From Macrocystis pyrifera (taxonomy: Eukaryota; Sar; Phaeophyceae; Laminariales; Laminariaceae): a stretch of DNA of 64,000 nt. The notes beneath the pieces were generated by a model, which worked only from the letters and a program-made list of their open reading frames with translations, had not been told where the DNA came from and ran no database searches. Of the stretch, positions 34,701 to 46,700 are shown piece by piece. The stretch covers positions 6,171,959-6,235,958 of the forward strand of contig JASSKH010000005.1 of NCBI GenBank assembly GCA_031763025.1, read 5' to 3'. The first letter of the stretch is position 1; the number at the start of each line of letters is the position of its first letter. A program made the position numbers and the translations under genes.

Positions 34701-37700
34701 CGCACTATCATGCCCGACAGTTTCAGACACGAAGGGGGACGCAAAAAAGAAGCCGAAAAAAACACCCAGCAAAACCTCAGCAAGTTATTTGTCTCCCAAT
34801 CAGGCCCCTATTATACTGCTGTTGCTGTTTTTTTTTGTTTTCTTCCGGTGAGAGGGTTTCGGGTGTTCCCGAGAGACACGCGAGCAAGAGAGAAACCCAC
34901 CTTGAGTGTGGTGAAGCCCCCCGTCCGAGAGTCTGCGTTGTCCACCCCCGTCCAAAGAGATGGTGTAGTGCCGCTGCTCTTGTAACGTCTCGAAGAAAAA
35001 CGCGTGCGGCTGTCCCGGGACGAGGAGTCGCGTCTAGTCACGCGCGGAACGGCAACAAATCCAAAGAGGGGAGCCAAAAGCTCGGAATGAGATATCACAT
35101 CGATGTGCTGCGCTAGCTGCGCTGAAGCGGAATATTTTACGAGTAAAGTTTGCTCGTTTCTGCCCCCTTGTGGATGGGTTTTGGTTTTGTGAGAGAGATA
35201 TGCTACTAAAGCGCGTTGTTGTGTCGCTTACAGTCCCCGTTTTTGCTTCTCGTGGATATACAGCACCGCGTCTCAGTGCCCCGATAGGATGATAAACCTG
35301 CTGCCGTGCGCTCGTAGGAAGATTTACGACCCAGAGGCTCGGCCAAACATTACCACCTGCCTCACGGTCAAGCCGATGGATTTTGAAGCACTAACTTATC
35401 TGACGATGTACGAGTGCAAGGACAGTTGTGGGTCACTTGGGTTCTTCAGGTGATGGGAATGTCGATATCAACCTTCAAAACATGTATAGAACTATTGCAG
35501 AAAAGGGGCTCAACACGCAGCAAGAAACAAAGAACTGTCGAAGGCGGGAGAAAGGCAAGAATTGCACTAAACCACACATGGAGGAAGGTTGAGCATCACT
35601 CGCTGATGGTATATGTGTATCTATAGTTATATGTATACTGTAGAAACCAACAAATACCTATCAACGAATAACAACGGGTGTGGAAAGACGCAATGGGGGA
35701 CACTTGGTAAACAGTAGTCCGCTTGGGCAAAGTCTTGACCCAGGAAAACACACTCCGAGTATGATCGTAAAGTCCGACGGGAATATCGTCTCCGGGTTGG
35801 TTTCACCTGCCTGTGTTGCTCTCCCGTCACCCCATCAGTCAGCACACACGCCACTGCTGCCGTGCTGCCGGCCTCCACAAGAACCACCGCCGTTCGTTGC
35901 GTCACTCTGCCCACCACGGGTCCCAATACAACTCTCGCGCCGGCGATCGACAACTTCACCGCCTCGGCGACAACAGACGGACGCACCCCCCGTGCGCTGG
36001 CTGCGGGGTCGAACCCCGCCGCCATGGCCGTGGCCGGCGAATGACCTGCATAGAGGAACGCCTGAAGGAAGCTGCGCTCTCCGTCGGCCGACACGGCCGT
36101 AGCTTGTCTCGAGGTTGCCTCCGCTAGTGCGTTGCTCGACGATTGTGTTCCGGGCGAGGTTGGAGTATGTTTTGGGTATGTTGTACGTCCGACACCACCG
36201 CTTCCACTGAAGGCCCCGAAGTCGTCCAAACCTGGAGATTCCTTACCCCTGCTTGCCGCCACTTCCATGTCCATTCGAGGAGCCGTGGGTGGCGCTCCGA
36301 CGGTCATCGTAGCGGAGCCATCTCTGCCGAGGATTCCCGTGGTGGTGCCGAGAGGAAATTCTTGGCCGCTTCTAGTAGTGGCTGTGGGATCTTCGACGCG
36401 TGTCAACCGGCAGGAGAAACGCTGAAACTCGTTGGAGTTTTCAAGGGGCGGGCGAGGTGCCGGACACCCGTCGCGGGCACATTCGTCTCCTATTGGGTGT
36501 GGAGTGTCTGTGATTGGGCCAGCTATCAGCTGACGAATGATACACCCGGGGTGCTTCGCGTCTGTTACCTGAACGGCGCGTGAAAGAACATGGGTTCAAC
36601 GTTTCGCACCCGGTTTGTCGTATCCTAACAATATACCATCTTGGGCGCGATGCATCGGCGTTAGTCTCGAAACGAAGGGGCTTCCCTTCGGGGGATTAAA
36701 GCTCAAGAAAGAGGAGCGGGACACGCACGAACTATGATCAATCAAGAAATAGCATGACAGGGGTCTTGGAACCACAGCCGTTAAAATGGACAACTACAAC
36801 CAAATGTATTCATACTGGGGCTATCGCGCCCTGTTTTCCGACCGCTCAGTGGCCTGGGCCAATCTCGGCAGGCGCTTTCCCGCGACCCCAATGACACAAG
36901 CGAACTGCGTCCCTCTACCTTTCCCAGTTGCGATGAAGTTAATTCACATTCCCGTAGTGCCATCGCCGATCAACGTACTCAGCCACATACGCGACAGCGA
37001 TGATCAACCCTTCCCTTGCTCCTGCAAAATGCCACCCCTGACCTGCCCTGCTTTGTTCTGATAAGCTACCTCACCTCTACCTCACAAGAGGAGCGCAAGC
37101 CCACGTAACCTCCGCATCCAGTTTCCGCTCCGCAGATGAGCACTACCTCTCTCCACGCCTCCCCGGCTTTCCACTTGAAAAGGACGTTCAAAAGACGATC
37201 CCTGTCGCTGCGCCAGCTCGGCCCCCGCCGTGCATTCGACCCTGCACCAAACAGCTCGTTTCCAAGGCTATCGCCACCCCTTGGCGCTGCGTTTGCCATG
37301 TTAAATGAGCGGGGGTGCTCCGCATTGGAGACTTTGACTCCTCCTCCCATCAGGGCAGACTTTGTGTCGGTGTGTTTTCAAATCCCATGTGGGAACACGG
37401 TGGATGAGCACGTGGGGTCGGAGGGTATCGAGGCAACAGGTTTATGCGTCGCTGTAGGTGGTACAAAATGCATTTCGAGCCGATGAGGACTAATGAAAGG
37501 TACGTTCTTATCATAACACGCCGTTCGACACTACTACGTGCCTGTAGGAATATGCATCGACACCAAAAACATCTACCATCACAATAATTGCTCCTGCTCC
37601 AGCCTGTACATGACTCACTCCCTCTCCGTATCTTCAAGTAAGACAAGGCTGCCTCCACGGGCAGTATGGCTTCGCCCGCTGTGCCCGGGCATGCGTAGCA

Positions 37701-40700
37701 CGCAGTCACCGAGCGACAACTGTGGTGCATCGCTCCTCCCCGCACAGGAACCACCGTTGTACCCCGCCCACGGCAATCCCAGGGGTCTAAACCATACAGC
37801 GAGGCGTACCAAGCCTAGATTGTGTACAACCTGCTATTTCATGGGCCTGACTGCCTATTGTTCTTGTAGCAGCGAAGTTTGTTCTCTCGGTTCCTACCCA
37901 GGCGCACCCACGGCCGCAATGGCGTACATCCGCGCTATAGAAGGGCACGTGCCGCCACGCCGCTATTGAAAAACGAAATAAAATACCCGTCGGCATTTTG
38001 TCTTACCGTGTGTTGTTCTGATGACGCTCACCCGCATGACGACAATTAGGAGCCTGAGTTCCGAGTCTCGACCCAGCTTTTCCTCTAAGGTCTCCCAGGC
38101 ACGACGTGACAGCAGGGGCGTCGTCTCCGACGCTTCCTCGCTACTACTACCACCACCACCACCTTCTTGCGGCTGAGCCTTCCCACCGTCCCAGCTCACC
38201 GCCGTCCATGCGGTATCAAGCAAAATAAAGCCAATGGAACCACCGAGGTTGAGGAACCCTCCCTGAGAATGACACAACAACAAAAAAGAGAAAAAAAAGA
38301 CGAGCCGGTCACGCCCGCCCCTTTTGCCGAACTGTACGTGCATAGAGAACGCTTCGAGCACAACATTTGCGGTGGGAACGACGGACAGCGGATGCAAATT
38401 GAACCGATACAGAAACAACTAATATATTTCCGGGAGCGAAAACGGCAACGTGGCCTCGCAACATATCGTCTCGCGTAACTTTCCGACCGTCAATGCGTCG
38501 TATGCCTTACTTCTGCTCCAGCCATCCCGTCCGAATGTTTGCCACGCGTGTATTCGTATCAAAGCGGCCACCTGGCTTGCCCGTTCCGCCGCCGCGGCAG
38601 CAGCAGCAGCAGCAGGGGCCGCATGCCCTGCCAAGGACGTCCGCCTCGCCTGCGCAGCTTCGGCGTCCTCGCGGAACTTCTCGATGGTCTCTTCGGCGGC
38701 GCGTCGACCCCCCTCCGCGTGGAGGCTGCCCGCCAACTTGGCTCGGCGTAGAGCCTCTTCCGCGATCATGACCTTCGCAATAGGATCGTGTGATGAAATC
38801 GTCGGGGGGTTGGAGTCGGCAAGCCAGTTGTCGCGACGACTCAGAGACATAGAGCTTCGCTCGCCCGTCTTTTCACACCTCGCGGCACGTTTTGTTTTCG
38901 TAGGGTCGCCAGTAGTGTACTTGTGGTGAGAAGTGCTACTGTGTACTACCGTGTTGGGTGGTACCTCCGCGACGGATGCTACAGTGGGGGGGGCGGGGGT
39001 GATTCTTCCTCCCCTGGGGAGGTCTACCTACGGTAGACAGTAAAGAGTATGTTCTTGCCCTCAAAAACTGTAAATTGGAGAAGGGGTGGATGATGTGCTT
39101 ACGTACCCCGATCTACGCGTCCTATGGATGGTCTACGTTGTTGTTTCTACTAATAGCAGCAATACCATAACAACACTGAAAAAATCAAAATGAGACGAGA
39201 ATTTCAACGATATTGGGCACACTGCTGTGTAGCTCCTCAGTAGAGAGACCCTGTCAGCCAGGAGTACAATAAGGATCAGAAAGTGCTACGATTATTCCTA
39301 ACGCAGCGCACGCCTCGTGGCGAGCGCAACTCAGGCGGGGAGGCGTAAGGTAGGTTTCGCATCGCCGACGGTTCGCCTCTGCTGGAATGTATCTGCCCCC
39401 CCCCCCCCCCCCCCCCCCCAGGCTGGTCAAGGCGGCTGTTGGCTACTAAAACTGCAAGGACTACTGTTGTGCCGGGATATCAAGCAGTACCGCCTCGACG
39501 GTAGGTAAAGCGCACGGCCGACTTTAAGCATCGCACCTTTTTCTGTTTGACAGCCACATCTCGCCCTGCGCGATAGACCTCGGCGAGGGCCTCCTCCACG
39601 CATCTTTCCTGCGGCAGTGAAGGGAAGAGGACGCTACAAGTTTTCAAGTGCAGACAGAGCGCACACGTGACACAAGATAGGGTGAAAGGGAGGGGTGACG
39701 CTTCGTCCGCGCATGTTCTACGCGAAATACCGACTCCGATAGAAACACATGATCTTCGATGTGCAGCTCACGGGGGGCAAGCGAGGGTATATACGCGTAC
39801 CGTGCACCTCCCACACTTGTCAACGACTATTTCTCCCCCTAATCAGAATATGCCCTTACTTACGGGGGACCATAGTAAATTGGACCTACGGTACACACAA
39901 AAACCTATATTTTTCCCTATTTTTACTAACGATGTTTGATCGTACTTACTACGGTCTCTCGTAATAGCTCAAACGTCGGCTGAGTGGTGTTGCCGTCGGT
40001 GTGTGAACGACGCGAATATAGCGAGGCACAGAGTTATGGCAAGAACGGTGCCCCGAGCTGGGCCCTTCTCGACGAGTTGGTGCTTTCTTTGTGGCATTCT
40101 CGGACACGGGTTTCTGCAGCGGTAACACCTAGGCATGTTGAGCTTCCTACAACGAGGAACTCTATACCTCTTGCCCAGTAACAACTTAGAGAAACGATAT
40201 AGGCTGCTTGCTGTGAGCCCGGTCCAAAATCCCAAGAGATACTCTAAAGAAGTTGTCGAACGAAAAAATGTTGTGAAAACGCGTCGGATCCAAACATGAA
40301 ACGTTAAGTGGCTCCACGGTTGAGAAACCCCCGTCGCGAGAGAAATATGTTGGCCCAATCGTGCAACCCCTATCGTAGCAACGCCTCCTTATAGCGCTCA
40401 CCACCCGCACGCTGTTCAGTCTGGAATTTTCGGAAATGCTGGCAATGGCAGCAACTCGTGAGCTGCACAATATCGTAGATAGGTCTGATTCGAACACTGT
40501 ATCTGACACAGCCGATGGTGCTCTTGCCTCGGCCTCGAATGCCTCCGTCAAGTTCAAGGTGTCCTCTCCCCGCCCCTCTCCGGACGATACCGCCTTCCAG
40601 AGAAGTTGACCTTGGTACTCGCAGTACACGCGCCGGCATGCCCTAACCGTTGCGTGAAGTGCTCTCACCTCGAGACTGCGGGTTTGAATAATTATCGGAG

Positions 40701-43700
40701 CGAAATAACGCAATGCATCCTAATAGTTCCGGTGTACCTGGTACATATCTATCGTGGATATTTTCCTGGAAACGGTTATGGTTTCAAGTAGGACGGGGTG
40801 GTAAACCATAGATCATATCACCGTTCCCTTCCGAAACGGGTACTGCGGTGTATGTATTAAGTTGTAGTTTCTTTTCTTCTACCGGGACGCTCGTTCAGCC
40901 CTGTCTCGTTGAGCCCTGTTTTCTGACCACGGGCTACATCTCAAAAGAACTTAGCTTCGTACTGCTGCAATGTGAGATCATCACCATCATCTTAATCGCC
41001 CTCAGTTTATGTCATACGTCCGTAGATATAGTGGGGAAAGTTGAGACAGAGCAGACAATGTGCCAAAGAACGACGGGTGCGATGCACCCTTGTACCCACC
41101 AGTCGAGTCGGTGGGACGTGAAAGTCACGAATAGGATATACTGTAACCATGGCTGTCGTCCCCTCCCACATCCTATCTTGGCCAAACCCGGACCACTTTT
41201 GCTCCTACTTTCCAGTACACCTCATATCGATTTCCAAATAGCACCCATGCTTATCCACAAGTGGTGAAAAGCGGGCTTCGTTTGGATGCCTGCATTGCTG
41301 TGTACGCCTCCCTGACTGCTACTTCGATCGACTTGATAAAGCCTCTCGTTCTCAAAACTGTAAAATCGTACCTGTCTATCTATCCCACCTTTGTTTTTTA
41401 TTCGCGGCACCGCCGACATGGCCAGTTGTCGAAGACGACAAACTCGCCAATCTTTCGTCGAGGTCTCGGTGCACGTCCGCCGTCCCGCACAGCATGAGGT
41501 TAGCCACAGACGACAGCACGGCGCGCTTGTCTGGGAGGTTCCATGCTCGTCGTACTGCCTGGATCGGGAAATTCGTCGACGGTTTGGTTTGCTGCGTCAC
41601 CGCGGAGTGTGCCCCATGGTGTTGCAAGAGTCCTATAAATCGAGCCATGGACGAACACACTCAAACCGCTTCTCGGGGGGTCTGTGGTGGCCAGGCTCAA
41701 GCGGACAGCAATCCTCTAAAACCCTAAATTTCTCCTTTTCTTGAAGTATGCCATAACGACTTCCACCGTTCAACATAAAGCACCGTCTTGTCTCTGTTGC
41801 TTTGTCCCTTAAGTCAGAGAGGAAATATCAGGTGAGCGGAGAAATTGGGCAGTCGCTAGAAAGATCTTTCACATGGACCTTGTCTAATATTATCTCTAGA
41901 CTCCAGACGGCACTTACAGACGTTTGGTCGTAGACTTCTAGCCATATCAAGTCATGAGGTCCTCATCAATCCATGCAGTCCATAGCAAGCATTAGAATGA
42001 CAGCGCAAGGCAGCATGCCCGATGGATTTCCTGTATACAACATTGCGGTCAAACACAACAACAAAGCCTTGCTACCACTGGAACTCCCTAGTCTTCCGAA
42101 ACTGTCACCGCGATCATATAGTGTACAACCACAATCAACACATTCCGCATAGGCTATTATCCGTAACGGGTATTCACGAGAATAATCCAATACCATAATA
42201 AACTTCTCCCTGCCGTTCGTCACCTCGCGGAGGCATTCCACTGCCTCTTCCTGAGCCTCCCTCCACCCCCCTTCTGCGCAGAGCAGCGGCTCCATCGCCC
42301 GTCTTCTGAGCAGCTCCTGGGCATTCTCAAAAGCGTCGCCCATCCACGTCTGCCCCCCGATGTGTAAAACCAAGTCTATCGGGGAAGGTGACGCTTCGCT
42401 GCTGGGGGCGGTAATGTGTTCACGCAGCATACGCCAGAGAGAAGGTTCGCCAGGAGACAGCCGGGCCGGACGATCCCCGCTCACAGCGATAATCTTTAGA
42501 CCGGGTCCGAAGCAAGTATTCAGCGTCCGGAATCTGCAAGAGGGACGACAGCAGAGGAGGCAGAGGGTGGCCAAGGGGTTGGCGGGGGGGTGTTATTATA
42601 GAGCTTAAGATGGTGGATATTGTGAAGTGGCCGGTGTGGAGCTCGAGTGGGAGCAGGGACGCCCACTGGTAGGAAATGCCACAGCGAGCTCTCAGATGAA
42701 TGGAGCGTTTGGGTACACTACGTCAACCCTTCTGAGTCACTCGCCAAAAAGCACGGCGTGTCTCCTCGTGATGGCGTAGATGTGTGTGATATTGGGTCCT
42801 ATTCCGCTCGCTTCACGCCCCTGTCGGCAGTCGCGGCTAGGATGGTGCAATGGTTTGTTATTTATTGGTCATCACATTTTCCTTCCAGCTTAACGCTATT
42901 GAGATTTTACCTCTCAGCCGCCTTCTGGGCGATCCGTGGTCACAGATATATGTCACGGTCTCTCCCCCCAGTACTTGCCTTCATATGCATCGCACATGGG
43001 GATCATTCGGAATTCTCAAATATTGTCGTTGTTCATGGAATTTAGCCAAGCCGCGGTCTCGCAATTTACGCGACGGAAGAAGGCTCAGAAAAAACGTGTC
43101 GGTGGCAATAAATCACCAGCCGAGATTCGAGCCCCATCGCGAGCGCCAGAGGGGGGTGACACCTTACCGTTCGGCCGCAGTCCATCCCGCTACTGTATGG
43201 ATCAAAGAAAACAAATCTACCGGCGATACAGCCGGTGTTCGCCTATATCTGCCCCCGCAGCTGGGTACAGCCTCGATATGACGAGTCAGAATGTCCCCTT
43301 CCTCTCGGCAGCCTGACAGTCCACCAGCGGATATTAGTATGGTGCGTCGGTCCGTTGTATCCCCTGTACACGAGTCTCACATTTCCCCTCACTCGAAGTG
43401 AAAGCATTTGGAATTGTCGACCACATGCATACAGTTCGAGGACAGGCAGCGGACGCCACGTTCGGGACCCACGCTTACATCACCTGCCCACGCGGAATCG
43501 CGCGTCCTCTATGCCGACCCCGCCGAAGCACACGGTGTACGTCCGCCCTGGCCCTAGCGTATTTCTCGGGCCTCCTTCAAACCGGAACACCCTCGGTCGG
43601 CGGGATGGCAGGTGGAGGGTGGCGGTGGCAACCACGCGGCCCCTGGGGCACGCGTCGTCTGTGAGGCTTACGTGGCAAGACACTTTCGCCGTTGGTCCTA

Positions 43701-46700
43701 GCTCGGGGGCAACGTCCACCTCCAGAAGAATTACCTGTTGGGAATAGAGCGTTGAAACGGATTTTTAGACACTCGGGTTGACCGCTTCAGAGAGGGGGAA
43801 ATTTGTCGACGACATAAAAGGGACGAATACAGCAATGGCGACCGTGTGATCGGGGCATCACCAGGTATACAAATTGGTGTCCAAGTTATCAATGCAAGGA
43901 GTCGTACGACGCGGATGCAACATAATCTTACCCGTTCTGTTGGACCCTCACGATACTCCTACGCGGTTGACGGCACCAAGTTTTGTTTCGTCGTCTTGGA
44001 CGCTACCACGGGGTCCCAAAGACGTTAGAGGAAGCCGCCATCAAGGGTACACATAACCCCACCGAGTATCTACGATAATTACTGTAGTACGCTCCATAAA
44101 GTTGGTTGTAGAGACACGGGACGTAGCACTTCGAGGAACACACCCAGTGGCGGAATTACGGTATTGAAGCAGCTCTAATCGATCGGGGATCGAAAGTTGA
44201 GACGTAGCACCGTGATCAACCGCTGGCTGCGGGTACACGCGGCACCACTCGACATGCGGAATATTGAGAGCCGGTCATGTTGTAAAGACCGGCCTCCATT
44301 GCGACATATTACTGCCCAAACAACGCTGATATGAGATTATTTGATTGCTTGTTGGCATGCGATATCATAGTAGGCGGTCTCGGAAGACTTGCAAATAGAT
44401 GGCATCGAGTGACTGTGACTATCACTTGTGCCGTCGAAAGAACACAAGAGATTTGTGTGCAGATGGTAGAAAGACGGCACTTATGAGGCTGAAGTTTCGA
44501 AGAGGGCAGTGGTAGTGAAGTGGTAGTGAAGAGTGAGTGCGAGCGGGGCGTACCCCTTGCTCGCTCGCCCTGATAAATTAGACGTAACTATGTGACATGA
44601 TCCTGTTCCGGCACACTACAAAAAATCCTGGATAATTATCACAACTCGTATGTGATGCGGAGGCTGCTCTAGGGTAGTGGTAAGGGTAGTGGTAAGGGAC
44701 GCAGGTGGTTCTGGCAGCTGGAAAGCAGTGCTTCGCTTCTTCTAATTTAGATCTTCTTACTGATGGCGAGAGCTGAGGAGGTGCTCTGGTAGAGAAGTGA
44801 GAGGTAGGGGGGCGGGACTCGACGCCCAGATATACTCGTCCCACCCCACGCCACAAGCTCTCCAAAATTCCTCTTATCTGATGTACGCCTACAGAACTTT
44901 CCTATGGCTACCGGTCGTTCTTCTGCTAATATAAGAACTTCTCACTTTGTAGTCCTATCTGCGTCAAGGAACATTACTCTCGTCTAACGGGATATCCGCC
45001 CTAGGGAACATTCCTAAAAGAACGTTACTCTCGACTAACGGAATATCCGCCGGGTTAATCCATTCTTTGGATTATTCTCGTATTCGTGAGACTACAAGAC
45101 TGCAACGTATTATCTATATCTATAGCCCATGAGTGCTCTACTCATATCACATTAGCCCACCCTGAATAGTCGTATATGCAGACCACAAGATGGTCGGAGA
45201 GTGATGACAATGTTCATCCCAAACGGCCAGGAAAAAGGTGGTCGAAGATGCGGCTATTCGAAACAAAAGAAATGAGGCTATAGATCGCCCCACACCTCGT
45301 AATAAAAACCCAAACACTACGAAGAGGGGGTGTTCGCTGAGAACAACCACTGAAAGGGAGACTAAAGGAGAGAGAGACACAGAACTCAAAGCAGAGGCGA
45401 AAGGAGAAATCACCCAAAATGAAAACAAAGAAAGACAAACGCAAAAGGAGACAGAAACCGAAGCGAAGGCTAAAGAAGAAAACGAAGACCCAAATGAAGG
45501 CAAAAGAAGGACGTACAAGCGTTTCATTGGAGCCATTGTCTGGGGCCCAAGGAAGTACGAAAGGGTTGTTCGCTGAACCGGGTTGGCGTCAATCATACTG
45601 ATATTCTGTCCACATACCGTACATCGGCCGACATTAAAAACATACACACAGACGTCAGCGTACGTTGGGTACTCTAACACGCTCCCTCGATGGAAGCCTA
45701 TTTATAAAACTCAATAAAAAAATAAGTAAACAAGTGGCCCGAGCGTTGTCCGCCTCAACATCTGCTAACAAAACATATTAAAGCACGTTCAGACCTGAGC
45801 ATTGTTGTCGGCAACATAAGGTAGGCCCCGATTGAGGAAATATGCCCTGGGTAAAATCAAACAAGGGGGAACTATGTTCAGTCGAATAATAAGCAATCGT
45901 TGTTCTAACTAGTTCCCTGTCGTTGTCAGCGGATGATACTGCGATGTCAGCTCACGCTGAGTATTACCACTGAGTACATAGCCTGTACCGCGATATCAAT
46001 GGTGATACCCGTACTGATATGATCAAGCATGTACTATTTTCTTCATGCCCAGCACTAACAACATGGCTCAGCGTAAATGGCACTGATGCTTGAAGAAAGG
46101 ATGAACGTAATCACCTAATAAAGTGTTGAACTCTTGTTCGAAATCAAGTGTACTCGTGTTGCTTGAGTGCAGCTTCTGTAGCTATGTAGCTGTAGAACTC
46201 TGTTTCGCTGCAGGTACACGATAGCACCTGACCCTTGTTGTGTAGCGCATTCAGCGTGTTCACTCCGTGGCACCCCGTACGTATATACCAGGCACGCAAT
46301 GAAAACTGAAGATTAATACATTACTATTCTATATTACTGTACTGTTGTACCGTGCTGACTGTATGCGCTGCAACACTATTCGGTAGACAGGCCATTCCGA
46401 ACATATTCTAAGCGCTCACCACAGAATTGGCCGTCACTTCGCCAATCACAGGACCGGTGAGGATTCGTACGCCAGGCCTGCACATCAAGCGGGCTCCGTA
46501 GAGGCAAACGTCTGCCGAATCGGGCGCGGGAAAATGGTCCCCTTGGGCATCCTGATGTGCAACCTGGATGGTGCCGTAATACGGACCAAGCCGATGACGC
46601 AGCACAGCAGTACGGATAGGTGGCGTATACCAGGTATGCAAAACAGGCAAGCCGGTGTTGAAGGCATCCAATGTTGTCGGGGATCAACTCACTCGTGTCA

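Larger units (their letters stand above)
25735..35960 (-). other. PhoD-like domain 2 of the two-domain gene
   Basis: Exons 11-19 repeat the domain 1 plan: GPVVGRVTQRTAVVLVEAG; PHAFFFETLQEQRHYTISLD; VRLLFVSGTGLA and DMWRVLGREL; VVVHTGSQ (Asp of H-x-G-D-Q replaced by Ser) joined to VDLEVAVIEATGLL; DAYRFQWSLPGARACLS and HLMLRGEADL; FSDYQRQLWDP; EWHFHVFGETVGLFALDVR; LQ joined to WSSLALALSIEEIEAMVIVG, then DTPFVTDSIHDARAKA; RLLTYLVDYFRLW; VVLMGGGLRYPLETIISD (Asp-x-His lost); ISQ joined to TICGPFSGVP; SFVLVRC. The tail to the stop at 25735 is Pro/Gln/Gly-rich, then helical. Near 27185-27200 the reading frame shifts by one base between LWMK and VVLMGG. Confidence 0.75.
35950..46551 (-). other. PhoD-like domain 1 of the two-domain gene
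   Basis: Order of motifs along exons 2-11: beta-sandwich start GPVIGEVTANSV joined to VILLEVD; LGPGRTYTVCFGGVG with FRVGRFRTL; core start LKIIAVSGDRP and PSLWRML; VLHIGGQTWMGDAFENA where active members have H-x-G-D-Q; RRAWNLPDKRAVLSS and NLMLCGTADV where active members have M-I-W-x-D-x-D/E; RVYCEYQGQL; NLGGSIGFILLD; LLSRRAWETLEEKLG and RLLIVV; RLLNVLFKWK and REVVLICGAETG where active members have G-G-D-x-H; CIIRQLIAGPITDTP. Exon 7 adds an Ala/Glu-rich insert. The segment expected between LLIVV and RLLNVLF (a Pro-Phe-Val-x-Asp block) was not found. Confidence 0.75.

Noticed and set aside
34421..35116. Plus-strand frame of 231 codons
   Set aside because: It overlaps exon 35033-34901 of the PhoD-like gene on the other strand and has no recognisable domain.
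35279..35449. Plus-strand frame with Cys-rich LTYLTMYECKDSCGSLGFF and a GTGATG donor, faintly like a WSC domain
   Set aside because: Only one short block, no partner exons, and antisense inside an intron of a better-supported gene.
45147..45680. Hydrophobic 177-codon minus-strand frame
   Set aside because: It is the complement of a Lys/Glu-rich low-complexity tract, and the Phe/Ser/Leu content follows from that composition. No start or splice support.
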